This document shows, piece after piece, positions 22,756 to 34,775 of a stretch of DNA of 64,000 bases. Location of the stretch: positions 806,001-870,000 of the forward strand of contig JACTVC010000005.1 of assembly GCA_018417955.1 (NCBI GenBank). The letters run 5' to 3'. Each line of letters begins with the position of its first letter. Position 1 is the first letter of the stretch. Below the pieces are notes generated by a model. That model was given only the letters and a program-made list of their open reading frames with translations. It had not been told where the DNA came from and did not search any database. A program made the translations under genes and the position numbers. The stretch is from Laccaria trichodermophora. Its lineage: Eukaryota; Basidiomycota; Agaricomycetes; Agaricales; Hydnangiaceae.

Positions 22756-25465
22756 ATGGGGTCTTCAGTCGATCTCCTTCCTCTTGAGAGTAATCTCACC
22801 CACCTGGCGGCAACCATTCGTGACGCCGAATCAAAACTGGCATGGCAGGATGTTGAGACTATTTCCCAGACACTAGCAAATAATCTGCGAGCGAGAGATG
22901 GACTTGGTGAGTTACAGCCCCCTCGCAGCTTATTTATCCTATACAGCAAACAGTCGATCATCATACCATCCTTGGGAAAACTCAGCTTCCAGGCACTTTG
23001 ACCTCACTTCTGTCTCTCGCGCTACATGGATCCCATACTCCAACGGAACCCTATGTTAACGTCACATTTGAGTTGCTTCGCGTAGGTGCAAATATTTGCA
23101 TGGACCATGGTGACTGGTTCCCTGACCTTGATTCATTGAACATCATTGACGTATCCCGTTCAGACGAAAACAGAGGCTTTCTTCTTGAGGCAGGCTTTCC
23201 ACAAATAGTTTTGAATATTCTAGAGGGCTATGCAGACCTTATACCCTCCCCTCCTCCGTTGACCCCTCTGACACTTTCAATTTCACATCTGAAGGTGATA
23301 AGGACGGCGATAGGTGTGCTTTTGAATGCGATTCTTGGCTACGGTACAGCTCAAAATAATTAAATTCAACATTATATCTAATTCGCCTTCGCAATAGATG
23401 CTGTCAAATTCCGCTTGCTATCTCTCGAAGCATCTTTGACTATTCTCAAATTATCCTCAGCAATTTACCCTCCGACACTCTGGGCGCGCTCCCCAGCCCA
23501 GTTTGGAAATATATCAAATGAGGACCTTGAGGAATCTTGGATATTGCGTAGCGGAATTTCCAACTGGGCCTGGAGGACAGTTTCAGAACTCAAGGACGTC
23601 AAAGACGAAAGTAAGGTCTCCCATATTTCGGTCCTGTAATTACATTCATATAAAGTGTTTAGCGCTCCAGGCTTTTACTCCGGACGTCCTTCCCTGGATT
23701 ATACCGTCGCTATTAATGTTTGTTCCGCCCAACCCTCCAAACGAAAACACAGCATTCGCACACAACGCCTCCCTTCTATCTACTTTGCTACACACAGACT
23801 TTGAGGTCCTTGAAGAAAGTTGCACGCTGATAGAGTCTCTCTCCCTTGATGTTGAAGACATCCGGCTGGCACTTGCTCGCGGATTTTGTTTTCCGGCCGA
23901 GCACCTGGGAGTTCCCTGCTTTTCTACGATGTTGGAGTTCATTGAGTATGGCGACTATCCACCATTGTGGAAAACCACCTTCACTGAACCGGAGAGGAAA
24001 CGTAAGGAAAAGGCATTCGATATTTGCAAGGCTGCACTCATCAAGTCGGTCGTCGAGGTCGCAGGCGAAGAAAGAAATGGAGATGTTTTGTGGGACGAGT
24101 CTGAGGAGAAGCCTGGTGGAGACTTTGTCTGTAAAATGGTGAGGTGGATCAAGGAGTATGTCGAAGACATAGACAGGTCTGCGAAAAACCCTGCTTCCGA
24201 CTCTCCTGGCAGTCACCGAGACGATATGGTCATCTGCGCAAGTCTTGCTCTGGGAAATTTGGCTCGGCGAGGTATGACTGTCGGATTGTTTTTACCTTCC
24301 ACTGACTTAAATCAATTTGTGACTCAGAGAAATTTTCCACGGCACTCCTGTCACCACCGCATTCGCTTGCTCCCGTGCTTGCATCTGCTTATTTCTTCTC
24401 TTCTGCAGCGGACGTGAAGCTGAAACATGGCATAATTGGCCTTCTCAAACATCTCGCACAATCGTCCACTCTGTCACCTACTATTCACACGTCGCTAGGA
24501 GATGCAGGCATTATCCGCCGCATCACCGAAAGCGACATATGGAGCGAGAAAGCCAATGCAATGGCGGATATTGTTCAATTGAACGCTATCGGCGTCGTCA
24601 AACACATGTGCAATGCCAGCGGTACCTGTCGTTTCTTTCACCTTTATGACGTTTCTAACATTTGAGTTTCAAGTGGAGCATTCATTTACGCTCGTACTCC
24701 CTCCAACAGATAGACCAACAGATTCTGTGTCTGGCCTCTCCCAGATTATCGCTCTCGTTTCTCGCTCGGACTCAGTCCCGATTCAGAGTGAGGGAACCCG
24801 CGTGCTTGTCAACGTTGTGAAGTCTCTGTGGTCTAGTGAATGGAACAATGGCGCTGTATCTGAAGAGGAGAAGAGGAGAAGAGACGCGGCTATCCGTGCC
24901 GTTCTGATCCCCGAGTATATTTCTGCACTCGCTGGTCTTATTGGACGTAGCGGAAGGTACCCCATCTTGGTGAACGAGGGGGTTGTTGCACTCACATTGA
25001 TGTGCACTCATGGACAAGGCGGTAAGCTGGACTCGTTGCATAGTCGTTCAACGATATTCTGAGGTTCATTCTCCTGTAGGGCTTCTGGTTCTCTCCGCCA
25101 TCACTGCGCCACTGCTGTCTCACAATCCGTCAGTTGCAGAGCCATCATCTGCCACCAGCAGCGATGCCAGCTCCCCCCTCATTGCAACGCCCCCCACCCG
25201 TGCACACATACCTGCCCCTCGTCACGCCTTGGACATGCTCATATCTGTTCTACGTAACGTCGACAACCCCGTTAATTACCCGATCGAAGTGCGCATGAAT
25301 ACATGTTCTTTCTTCGTCCAAATTGCAAAACACACCTCTGGACCAGGGCTGGAAAGTGTGGAGGACCTTGTTCGTCCCATTCTAGAAAAGATTGTAGAGA
25401 GGGGAGAGGGGAAAGGGGAAAAGCTGGCACCTTACGCCAAGCGTGTGCTGGATTCGTGGGCCTGA
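22756..25465 (+). CDS. ARM-repeat protein, SmgGDS/RAP1GDS1-like
   Basis: The start at 22756 opens MGSSVDLLPLESNLTHLA. The protein is almost wholly alpha-helical, with repeated Leu/Ala-rich helical pairs across at least eight exons, which fits an armadillo/HEAT solenoid. Recognisable stretches include ENRGFLLEAGFPQIVLNIL, HNASLLSTLLHTDFEVLE, SEGTRVLVNVVKSLWSS, VNEGVVALTLMCTHG and, near the C-terminus, EVRMNTCSFFVQIAK. These resemble Rap1 GTPase-GDP dissociation stimulator 1 (SmgGDS), a chaperone and exchange factor for prenylated Ras/Rho-family GTPases. A Ser/Thr-rich low-complexity loop sits near 25140-25210. The link to SmgGDS is moderate; a generic ARM-repeat protein is the safe fallback. 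It diverges from the OTU gene with 213 bp between. Confidence 0.6.
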
Positions 25466-25620
25466 TGATTTTTCGATGCAAACTTTGCGACCGTAATCTG
25501 ACTGTAGTACCAATTCTTCACTTCACTGTATTGCTCTCTGGAGTCCAATGTCCTGGTTAATGTACAATTTCACTCAAATACACTTGTAATATACAGGTTA
25601 CACATAAGAAACGTCAAATA

Positions 25621-27027
25621 TTAGAAGAATAATTGTAAAGCTGAGCCGAATTGTGATTCTGTTGGACAGTATGGGCATTTGACACTACTGCGTCTTTCAC
25701 GTCAGAATTGCAGCAGCTGGCCATTTCTAACGAGGAGAAGGACTCACCCTCCAGCCTTATTTAGCTTTTGTAAACTATCTTTGGAGATGACGTGACCGCA
25801 AGTCATCATCATGGGCGGGTTATGTTCCGTTGATTGTTCTTTTGAAACTAAACACGCGAAAATTGAGTGATATCTGTTTTCCGGTAGGAGCGGAATTTCG
25901 ATCTATGAACGGCATGAGGACTAGCTTTCTTGAGGGCGTATGTGTAGGACTTACGGGTAGCTCGTCCGACTGACTCCATTCACTCCTTCTTTCTCGCATC
26001 ACTTTCTTCCCCTTCTCGATCCTAGCCAAGGCACCTCCCCCACCTATGTCCCCGACGACCCGGAGTGGCAGTTGACGACTCATGCCCAGGCTCGCACAAT
26101 ACTCCTTCGCGAACAAGGGCTCTAAATCAAAATGCAGAGATGGTTGTGCAAGATCCCGATAGGTAGATTCTTGTAGTTTAGAGAGTGGCATGTAAGCAAC
26201 ACAGGCCATTAGACGTTGGAACTCAGATTCATGTTCGTTGTAGAAGGGTCTGAGGTTTGCGTTAGCATACGCGATGGCCAGAAGGGGGTCCGGTGGGTGA
26301 GAAGAAAGCAGAAGGCGGATATATTGTGAGCGATGCAGATAAAATTCCAAAGGTGAAGAGCGCGAGCGTAGGAAGGAGCGATGCTTCTCAGTCCATCTGT
26401 CCCAAAAACATTAGTAGGTCACAGACGAAGGTAACATAAAACGAACAAAAGAGCTGGGCCTATATCCTGATTCCGCAAAGCCCTTAGTATTTGATGAAGT
26501 TCGATAAATTGAAATTTCAATGCGGGAGGTATTTCTACTCCGGATTCCTGAGCAATTGTCAACAATTGGGTTGACCTTTTGAGGATAACTTACTTGAATA
26601 AATATTTCGGCAGCATCGAATTGACCCGTCCGCAAGAGATGTAAAGCCACTGTGCGTTCTATTGCATGTTTGGAAGATCGAGAAGAGAAAGTGCCAGAGT
26701 AAGTCGGGAGCGATGTTGGGAATTTCTGAGAAAACGGGCTATCAAGAGAGGCCTTGATAAAGCTTTGAAATTTGTCACCTTGTCTAAAGCCTTCCCGAAG
26801 CGAGATAGTGTAGAATATACCTCCTTCTGTCGATCGTCCACCTCTTTCTTTCTCATCTCTACCACCTGGGCGAGCGGTTGCAGGGGCTCATATGTATCAC
26901 CCGCCTGAATAGCCTCTTTGGCATCTTGAAGGGAACGAAGCAAAGCATCGAGGGAATCAAGGATTGAAGGAGCCTTTCCATTGGACAATTTCTCCAATTT
27001 AGTGAGCTCCTTTAGGGGACCCTCCAT
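25621..27027 (-). CDS. RMD5: GID/CTLH ubiquitin ligase RING subunit (Rmd5/Gid2, RMND5-like)
   Basis: RING subunit of the GID/CTLH E3 complex, which in yeast degrades gluconeogenic enzymes when glucose returns. The start ATG (reverse complement of 27025-27027) gives MEGPLKELTKLEKLSNG and a coiled N-terminal part. Next come VALHLLRTGQFDAAEIF with the CTLH-type FQFIELHQILRALRNQD, then CRA-region helices (YIRLLLSSHPPDPLLAIAY, NEHESEFQRLMACVAYM). The C-terminus is the degenerate Gid-type RING: MMMTCGHVISKDSLQKL. A last intron with acceptor GACGCAG joins this to VKCPYCPTESQFG, ending LQLFF at the TAA 25621-25623. All domains expected of Rmd5 are present in order. It is divergent from NSA1, start codons 43 bp apart. 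Confidence 0.9.
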
Positions 27028-27070
27028 GGTCGTAGAAGATCACCGTGACTTGTATGTGACACATTCAAAA

Positions 27071-28503
27071 ATGCCTCGATTCGTAGTCGGCGACGAGCTG
27101 GGCAATCTCAAAGTCCTTCGTGTGTCTAGCGAGAACAACGTTGCCTTGACTGCTATCTACCAGAAGAAATCTTCCAGTGTTGAGGCTCTTGCAGTCGGAT
27201 CCCAATCCTCCGGCACGAAAACAGTGCGTCGTGCTACTTTGTCTCCGCAACCAGCCACTTCTTGAAGCAAAGAATATTGCAGGATTTTCAGATGGCTCAG
27301 CACTTGTATACTCTTTGAAAGACGACGATTCTTTTGATGTCGTTTCCGAATGGAAGGAACCCAGGCCAAAGGAAAGCAAATTTATAGGTCTCTCGCTTTC
27401 CCCGACGTCAGTTCGTTTTTACCTACTTTTTTCTAACAATCTGAACACTCTTCAACTTTAGGGCAGCATTTACCTGTACCTCAAATGGGGCGTTAAGAAT
27501 GAATCCAATATTTTCCGGTAACAGAGACGACCCGCAACCATCATCTTCCCAAAGAGCCTCTCTCCCAACTCGCCTTACCGACTGGCGATTATCCCCAAAT
27601 GGTGAAGCATTTGCATACGGCGGTGACGAGGTCGATTTGTCTGTCTGGAACACGGAACTTGCATTTCAACACAAACTGGAAAATGATACCAGTGTTTCAA
27701 CGGAAAATAAAAAAAAGCGGAAACGAGGTGACGAGCTGTTTCCAGCCGAAACGTGGCGTGCAAAAAATGTCAGCTTCACTCGCAGATTGCGAACACTCTA
27801 CTCACACGTTTTTAGATCCCCAATGACTCCCTTGGTCTTCGTCAACCAATTCGGATTAGTTCTGTCACATTCTTGTCATCTTCTCTCGCCTCCCAGCACC
27901 TCCTGACGGGGACGTTATCTGGCGATGTGAGACGGTACGATACCAGAGCTTCTCGTCGACCGGTTGCTATTTGGGGTGGGATTGGCAAAATCGGGGGTGT
28001 TAAACTGGTGAAAGAGGGTCTAAATGAGAAGTAAGTATGCCATTCCCGTCTGTCGTCAGGATATTCTGATTTGCATGATTCAGTGAAGTATTTGTGAGCG
28101 ATCATGGATGCAATCTATTTTCGCTAGATTTACGGACTGGAGGTATCGTTTACGGATACAAGGGTGTGTTTTGCCGTTTGAATTGTCTACCTCTGTTTTT
28201 GACAGGAACATAGGTATATCTGGAGCCGTTACTGCCATCGCCCCTTCGCCCAGCATCATGATGTCTACATCACTTGATAGATATGCAAGAGCTCACAGTG
28301 TCATTCCTCCTTTGAGCAGCAGGGATAGAAAGGGTGAAATTCTTCAAAAGTTATATCTGACAGGTGTTCCCACCGCTGCTGTTTGGGACCACACGTTCCC
28401 AGGAGGCGCTACAGCAGTGAACGACGAGTCAGCTGAGGATCAGGACGATGTTTGGGATAAAATGGTACATGTCGGAGATGACGACCCGTTAAACATTAAA
28501 TAA
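27071..28503 (+). CDS. NSA1: WD-repeat ribosome biogenesis protein Nsa1/WDR74
   Basis: Seven-bladed WD40 factor of the nucleolar pre-60S particle; yeast Nsa1 recruits Rix7-sensitive early assembly factors. I chose the ATG at 27071 because MPRFVVGDELGNLKVLR matches the family's usual N-terminus. An in-frame ATG at 27026 would add 15 residues but overlaps the divergent RMD5 start. Later exons show LTDWRLSPNGEAFAYGG, VDLSVWNTELAF, a basic insert KKKRKRGDELFPAETWRAK, HLLTGTLSGDVRRYDTRA, EVFVSDHGCNLFSLDLRTG and SGAVTAIAPSPSIMMSTSLD. The acidic C-terminus ends DDDPLNIK. Some blades are degenerate, as usual for this family. It converges on the pirin gene, with 126 bp between stop codons. Confidence 0.87.
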
Positions 28504-28629
28504 TGACTAGAAGTGCACAAACAATGTGAAAATGCCTGCTTAGATCATCTACTGTTCCCAATTTCGCTTTTCCAGGTGTGTGCTTTCTCAAAACCATTCC
28601 TTGCGGTTTGATCTGTTTAATATCAAATG

Positions 28630-30082
28630 TCACTGCGATGATACCATAAGTTTGTAAGTGATCCACTGACAGTCAAGCAAGGTCTTCTGTATTTCCTCCC
28701 TTGTCGTCATGACAAAAGGACCGTATTGGAAGACTGTTTGATCCAAAGGCTCTCCGGCCACCTGTGACACAGAAAAAGTCAGTTAATGCGGTAGCCAGTG
28801 GACACAATTTAAAAGTGCCTACCAAAACAAGTTCTGTCCCATCTTCCAGCGCAGTGACAGAAACTCCGGTCTGGTCACTCTCAGCGGAGAGTACCAGCGT
28901 GTGGAAAGCCGCATGAGCATCAGTTATGGTTCCGATGGCCAGTGATCCTTTCAAAACTGGTTGTAACAAACGAAGTAAACCCGCGTACGGCAACTGTTCA
29001 GCTGATTGAACTCACTGTAGGCGAAGGAGGTCCATCCAGCAGCTGAGGGGGAAGTTAGAATTTACCATTCGTGCGTGTCAGAGGTTGGCACCACTAACGA
29101 ATTTCCTGGAAAAACTGTCCTTTGCTGCTAAACGTGGCGTGGAAGTACCAGCAACCACCCAACGGCCTGACAGGTGATTCTACCCCATGGCTCTTTCCAC
29201 TAATGACTTTGATTCGCACAGGACCATCGACACCTTCTGGGTAAGCGGTTGGAATCCTAAATACTGAGTTAAAATTCCGACCTCATAGAAGATCAAACTG
29301 TGTACTCTTGAGGTCCAAGCTCTTGGTAAGAGGGATCCTAGAGACAATTTTTGATTACCCTGGAGTTCAAGCTTACGTTCGTAAAAATGGCGTACCACCA
29401 TCTTGAACTAAAGTATCGAGTCTTCTCTCAGTCGGGACACGAACACTGCAAGAGCACCACTCAACTTGTTTGGGAAGATCGACCCACAATTGAAGACCTC
29501 GGGGATCCGGATGCCCAGGAGAATGGACAGGCATCTCCGCGTGAATGATACCCTTTCCAGCACACATCCACTGGACACCTCCAGTAACTAAAGAAGTGTT
29601 TAGCACAACATCAAGCTATGAGGATTGCTCATCCAATAATGGCCAATTCACCTATAGTTCCCTTGTGGCCTGCAGAATCCTCATGTCTGCTCGATCTGAT
29701 GGCCGTACTGGTCAATTTATTGGCCAAAATTTACCATGCGCCCTTACCCTTCAAGCATGTACGTGACTGTTGCTTGTCCGCGATGTGGATGGTCAGGAAA
29801 GCCCTGGATGTTCGCAAGATTGGTGAGTGATAGAATTCTGGAAACATTTTCAGACGAGGTACTCACTGCGCCTTTTGCCACATGAAAATGATCAAGCATG
29901 AGAAACGGCGTTAGATTTCTGAGGGCCATAGACCCAATACTCCGCCTGACCAAGGCTCCAGCACCCTACATGCAAGATCTATCCAGCGGTCGGGTATCAG
30001 AAGCGGTGGCCGACGTTACCTCTGGTGTCTCGACAGCTAGAACCTTTTTGACGACACTACGTGAGATTGCAACTACCGCCAT
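28630..30082 (-). CDS. Pirin-like cupin protein
   Basis: Bicupin iron protein; members act as nuclear cofactors or as quercetin dioxygenases. The first ATG in frame is at 30080-30082 (MAVVAISRSVVKKVLAVE). An intron GTAACGTCG...CATGTAG joins this to GAGALVRRSIGSMALRNL and TPFLMLDHFHVAKGA. The metal site is visible as DHPHRGQATVTYMLEG and LQWMCAGKGIIHAEMP (two His, then His and Glu), with SPGHPDPRGLQLWVDLP next. The second cupin half is spread over short exons, ending FQYGPFVMTTREEIQ, then LLDCQWITYKLMVSSQ and a TGA at 28630-28632. All four iron ligands are kept, so it is probably active. The physiological substrate cannot be told from sequence. It lies downstream of nothing co-oriented that suggests a pathway. 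Confidence 0.85.
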
Positions 30083-30254
30083 TGTTGCCTGGAGACTCAG
30101 AGATAACGGGAACTTGGAAGACTGATATCCATTACATAAGAGTCGTAGTCCTATGACATCAGCTGCATTTCCAAACAATATCTAACTGAAAGATCCTCGC
30201 GAAGTCAAAAAAAACATTAGGAGGTCATCTAAAGAAACTTCAATCAGGTTTGCC

Positions 30255-32607
30255 CTACAAAGCATCCCAAATCTTCCCAAATCTTCCCTGGGGTCCCTTG
30301 GCTTTCTCGTACTCAAGATATTGTTCTTCCTCTTCATCAATGGCGCGGAGACCAGTCACAATGTCAACATCCTTTGGCAAAATAACTCGGGTTTTGAAAA
30401 TAAGTTTGTATCCTAGCCAAAGGACGAAGAATATTGGCACCGCAATGTAGCTTCTATTGAGACAATCAGGGATCCCAATCCTCTTATATTTCAATGACCC
30501 AACTCACGTAATAAAATTAGCGACATTCCAAGGCAGGAATGTATCGAACCCTTTGAAGAGAGTGATAATCCCTGTTGAAATCAAAGCAAACCAACTTCCC
30601 CAAGGTTGAAAAGGGGCTTTGTAGGGAAGATCATCTCTTGACTTTCCCTGTGCTTTGAGTGCCCTCATAAAATGACTGAATAAAAGATGTAAGCTGGAGC
30701 CGAACTAGGTAGATACGAATTACACACATATGGGAATATGCGATCGTTATCCATGTCAGGGCACCAAAAGTCGAAACTAGGTTAACGAACCATCCAAAAA
30801 CTAAACAAAATGTCAGCGAATGACACCAAATGTGAATAGTCCTTACCTTTGGCACCCGATGTATGGACGTTGAGGAACACCAGCGAACAGAATGCAGTGC
30901 ACAGTAGCAAGGCGGGATAAGGTACGCCTAGGGAGTTGACCCTCTTGAAAATGGAAGGAGCTTTCCCTTCTATTGCCAAACCATACAGAGTGCGCGATCC
31001 GATGTATAGGTCGGAATTGGCAGCGCTCATGACGAAAATGAGAATCGCGCCGTTAATGACGTGATTTAATACCCTGATGCCAACCTGTGGATTGAGTGCT
31101 TCAGTCTAATGGTAGTATTTAAGAGCGCTGGGCCTACCAGCGTAGTCGCTACAACAAAAGGGCTAGCTGCTGCTCCAGTCTTTGAGTTCGTCGCTACAAA
31201 TAGCGAGTCATTTGTGCTCGGAACAATTAAGCCGATGACGAAAACACCCCCAACGTAGAAAACGAGGATGCGATAAAATGTTCTCCTGATGGCAATAGGA
31301 ATATTACGGCGAGGATTCTCTGCCTGGAAATCGCTTAGTGATGGATCAGGGCAATGAGGGCGACAGATCTAACCTCTCCAACCGTGACCTAAGACATGTA
31401 TAAATATGAGCTGCAGACAAAAGCAAAGGACAGAGTCATTGACGTACTCCGATAAGCTCAGTTCCGATATAAGCAAAGAGAGCGTTCGTGAGGGTGGCCC
31501 AGAAACCAAGGAAAATAGAAAGGGAGGAATCGTGTACTTGATCTAAAAGGTATTTGCCCATAGGTCCGTTGGGTGCTTTCCAATATCGAAACCCTATCCG
31601 ATCATGATGGGGATTTCCACCTACATTTCGAAAGCAGCTGAATGTTCGTCCTTTCCCAAACCATTACTTTGAGACGCACCAAGATCAATGATGATGCCCA
31701 TCAAAAGCAACCCAATCAGAGCAACAACTTTGTGAAAAGAGATTAGAAGCAGTTCCAGCATACAAAAATAACCTGATCTTACTCTTTATGCTAGAAAACC
31801 AAAATTCCAACTCCCCAAAGACTCGGACGCCCAAGAGGTTGACAACAAAGACTGATTTGGAGTTAGATGGCATGAATCAAAGAGAGAGAAGAAACCACAC
31901 TGAACGCAATGAAAATAACTGGGATTTTGAATAAGCAAGCTGAAAAGTCTATGAAATACTACTCTTACCCATCCATATTGCGATATGTACAGATTGTGTC
32001 CAGTATTGCACAACCACGCCGGCTGCGTTGATATTGTTCGGCGTTACAATCAACTGGTCACATAGCTTTGTGAATCAATCGAACTATGGCAGAGGAAGAA
32101 GCGCACATATTTTAGCAGGTAATTCCAGCCTAAGGCAAAACCAAGCGCCGGGTCAACGAATCGTGTCGCATATCCAGCAAAACCCTTCTTATGAGGTAAA
32201 AAGGCCGCCATTTCCCCCAGGGCTACCATGACAAGATAGCAAACGAAGCCGACGAAGGCATATCCGAGTAAGAGACCTTCCGAGAGTAATGAGAACCCAA
32301 AGATGATTGCGATGAAATGGGACTACTTACCAAGTGGACCACCTCTTCGTAAAGCAGTCCCGGATCCGATGATGAGACCTGTACCAACTGCGCCTCCAAG
32401 CTTGAGTTTTGTGCATCAGCAAGGAGAGGTTTTTAACAGAATCATTAGACTCACTGCAATCATAGATATTTGACGCGCTTTCAAACCACGGTGCAGACTC
32501 TGTTCTCGAGGTGGCTCGTTGTAGCCCTCATTGTCGTCAAGAGTGGAGCTATGATGTTCTTCGGGTTGGACGTCGTGAACAGTTGCATTCTTCTCGCTCA
32601 AACCCAT
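30255..32607 (-). CDS. Amino-acid permease (yeast AAT/YAT family)
   Basis: Plasma-membrane amino-acid/proton symporter of the fungal YAT group. The start ATG at 32605-32607 gives a hydrophilic cytosolic N-terminus (MGLSEKNATVHDVQP) ending LKARQISMIA. A small exon follows with LGGAVGTGLIIGSGTALR, the hallmark first transmembrane motif. Next are VGFVCYLVMVALGEMAAF and GFAGYATRFVDPALGFAL. Downstream exons include FRYWKAPNGPMGKYL and FLGFWATLTNALFAYIGTE, both characteristic of YAT permeases, and later membrane helices such as LFLVSTFGALTWITIAYSH-like sequence. The C-terminal helix AVPIFFVLWLGYKLIFK is followed by a cytosolic tail with DVDIVTGLRAIDEEE, ending at the TAG 30255-30257. More than ten short introns are spread through it. 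Substrate specificity cannot be assigned. Permeases of this family need the ER chaperone Shr3, encoded about 8 kb away. Confidence 0.88.
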
Positions 32608-33188
32608 TAAAAGAAAGATGGGGAGACATATTTAGAAGAGTGCCCTGTACTTATGGGCGAAGTTTAAACGAAGCGAAGTAAAAGGGAGCTATGTCGGCGA
32701 TACTAGGTGAGCGTGTGTCGCAAGAAGCACCACATTTGATCGACGTTTCCCCAAAAGCCAATGTAGATAGATGGCTTGGTACATGGCTGTGTCGGGACTC
32801 GGGATGTAGATTGGATGTGTATCACTCTGATTCCGTAGTGGTCGCGTTGGGGGGCACTGATGCCCATGACCTCTGAGATCTGAGGTGTAATGCTGTATGT
32901 AATTTGCTAGGGAGGCGCGTAGCGATAGGATGTCAGGTCGCTTACCTAAGTACTCTTGGCATGCCGCTGACCTTACATAAGCGCAGTCCAACCACCCACG
33001 GCTGTTCGCGTCTATGTGCTCGACTTTTTAGACTCATCATTTGTCCCATGTATCATGCAATTATGTATCCTATATATCAGTACGGCTTGTCGCATCCGTT
33101 TACGGGAACACGCTCCTTCGCAATACCGTCAGTGTCCTAGGTATATTATGATACTATTATAATAGCACTTGAATAGCACTACAGCTCA
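32608..33188. other. Intergenic region between the enoyl-CoA isomerase 3' end and the permease start
   Basis: These 581 bases hold the permease promoter and the isomerase 3' flank. A short direct repeat, cactacagct twice, lies at about 33177-33196 and runs into the isomerase stop codon. I see no coding sequence here. Confidence 0.5.
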
Positions 33189-34568
33189 CTACAGCTTGTG
33201 TTTGATTTCCTTCCTAGCTATCCTCGCAAATTGCTTAGCCGGGATTCCACTCGCAAATCGCTCGGCTTGTGCTAAACCCATGGCGGTGAGCCGAACTGAT
33301 TATCGTTATTCATAGATCGTGCTCACCGTAACTTTCGCGAAGATTCACAGCGTCTGGATCATTCTTGTCATTTAGACCCGCCCGAATCAATTGCTTCATG
33401 ACCAGGACTGCGGTTGGGTCAAGTCCGTGCAGTTCATCCAACAGAGTTTGACGGACCGCCGCATGAAAGGAATTTACAGGTTGTTCCGGAAAGATTTTGC
33501 TGTTCAACAATAATCAGAGGTTCTGCACTCAGACACGAACTCTTTACTGACTTGATAAATCCGCAATCCAACAACTCCTGGACAGTCTTCTTCTTTCCCC
33601 AAATCAAAACCTCATTTGCACGGCCAAGTCCCACTACAGTGATCAATAGGATGAGGGTGAGAAAAAAATTGGGCACCAGAAAAAGCCAAATTACTTCGAT
33701 TTATGAAACTAACGCTTGCGCCTCCCTCGGCGACGATCCCTGCAGGTGTACGTGGTGTCAATGTCATCGACGAGCACAAAGTTGGACCCACCTAGATACG
33801 TGAACGGCGTCGAGAGCCATGCGTTTGGCAAAGCATAGATGAAGTCGAAATAGCCCAAGAATGCTGCACGTCGCTGGTTTCAGGCGAGGCAAGACGAAAA
33901 TGACAGCCTTATATTACCTGCAGTTATGCCTGAACAAATTTGCTTTTTGTGAGATTAATCCTCGTTTGCGACTCTTGGAAAGCCTACCCATAACAGGGCC
34001 ATTTAAGGCGGCGACCAGAATTTTCCGATGCGAATAAAGCTAGAAATGAAGGCCGACAATATGGCGGAGAGCGAGAGTAGGACATCATTCCCGTACCGCC
34101 TTCCCGCAGTCTGTTGTTGTACTAACAACATTACTCCTGAAGGAATTGCGAACATTGCCGATTGTCGACTGTGTGTATGTGGGCGACCTGGCTTTTACGT
34201 CGGTGCCGCTGAATGTACGTCAAGCAGACGCTTCGGGATGATTGTTGAAAAGGCTAACGCGCAAAACCATCTCCCTGTGGCTAGACTGCAGTTCAACTAA
34301 CTGAAAAGGTGGACGAACGAACTGTCAAAGCCATAGGACTAACCTTGCCAAACGGTAATAAGTACGTCCTCCCTTTTATCGATATCCCTGAGGGCGTTCG
34401 CAAAGGCATCGTAGTCTATGCGCCCGTTGATTAAATTATGAATGGTGCTCGCCAGATAACAGTGGTACGACGCTACTTGCCTTCTTTTGTAACGGCATTG
34501 AGAGACTTGGGCCGGTTCAGTGTGATTGTAGCAATTCCATCGGCAATGTCAACTGTAATGGCACTCAT
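33189..34568 (-). CDS. Peroxisomal enoyl-CoA delta isomerase / hydratase-family protein
   Basis: Crotonase-fold enzyme for beta-oxidation of unsaturated fatty acids, shifting the double bond to the trans-2 position. The start ATG at 34566-34568 gives MSAITVDIADGIATITLNR and PKSLNAVTKE. Small exons then read NGRIDYDAFANALRDID, KILVAALNGPVMG (the oxyanion-hole region) and GYFDFIYALPNAWLSTPFT. The C-terminal half has ANEVLIWGKKKTVQELLD and LDPTAVLVMKQLIRAGL. It ends IARKEIKHKL at the TAG 33189-33191. The final HKL fits a peroxisomal targeting signal type 1, consistent with Eci1/PECI-like proteins. At least six introns are present and some small exon borders are approximate. Its start is 207 bp from the divergent TBC gene. 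Confidence 0.82.
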
Positions 34569-34775
34569 GAATCTGCTGTAAATACGCTTGGTGAATTGGG
34601 TATGGTCGTTGAAAACAAGATTTTGTTACCCCAGGAAATATAGTGTTGTTAGGCATTAACCCCTGTGCGGGTTACGGGACAGACAGACGCCGGAGCAGGA
34701 AAAGCAGTGTTATCTTGGATGTACCTGTTTAATTGGTTTAGTACAACCGCATTTGTAACGGCCACCACTGGCCTT

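Noticed and set aside
32691..33140. Short plus-strand frames between the permease and the isomerase
   Set aside because: They have no introns, domain or start context in keeping with the neighbouring genes, and look like chance frames in an intergenic region.
33177..33196. Ten-base direct repeat beside the isomerase stop codon
   Set aside because: Too short and isolated to be a target-site duplication; no inserted element lies next to it.
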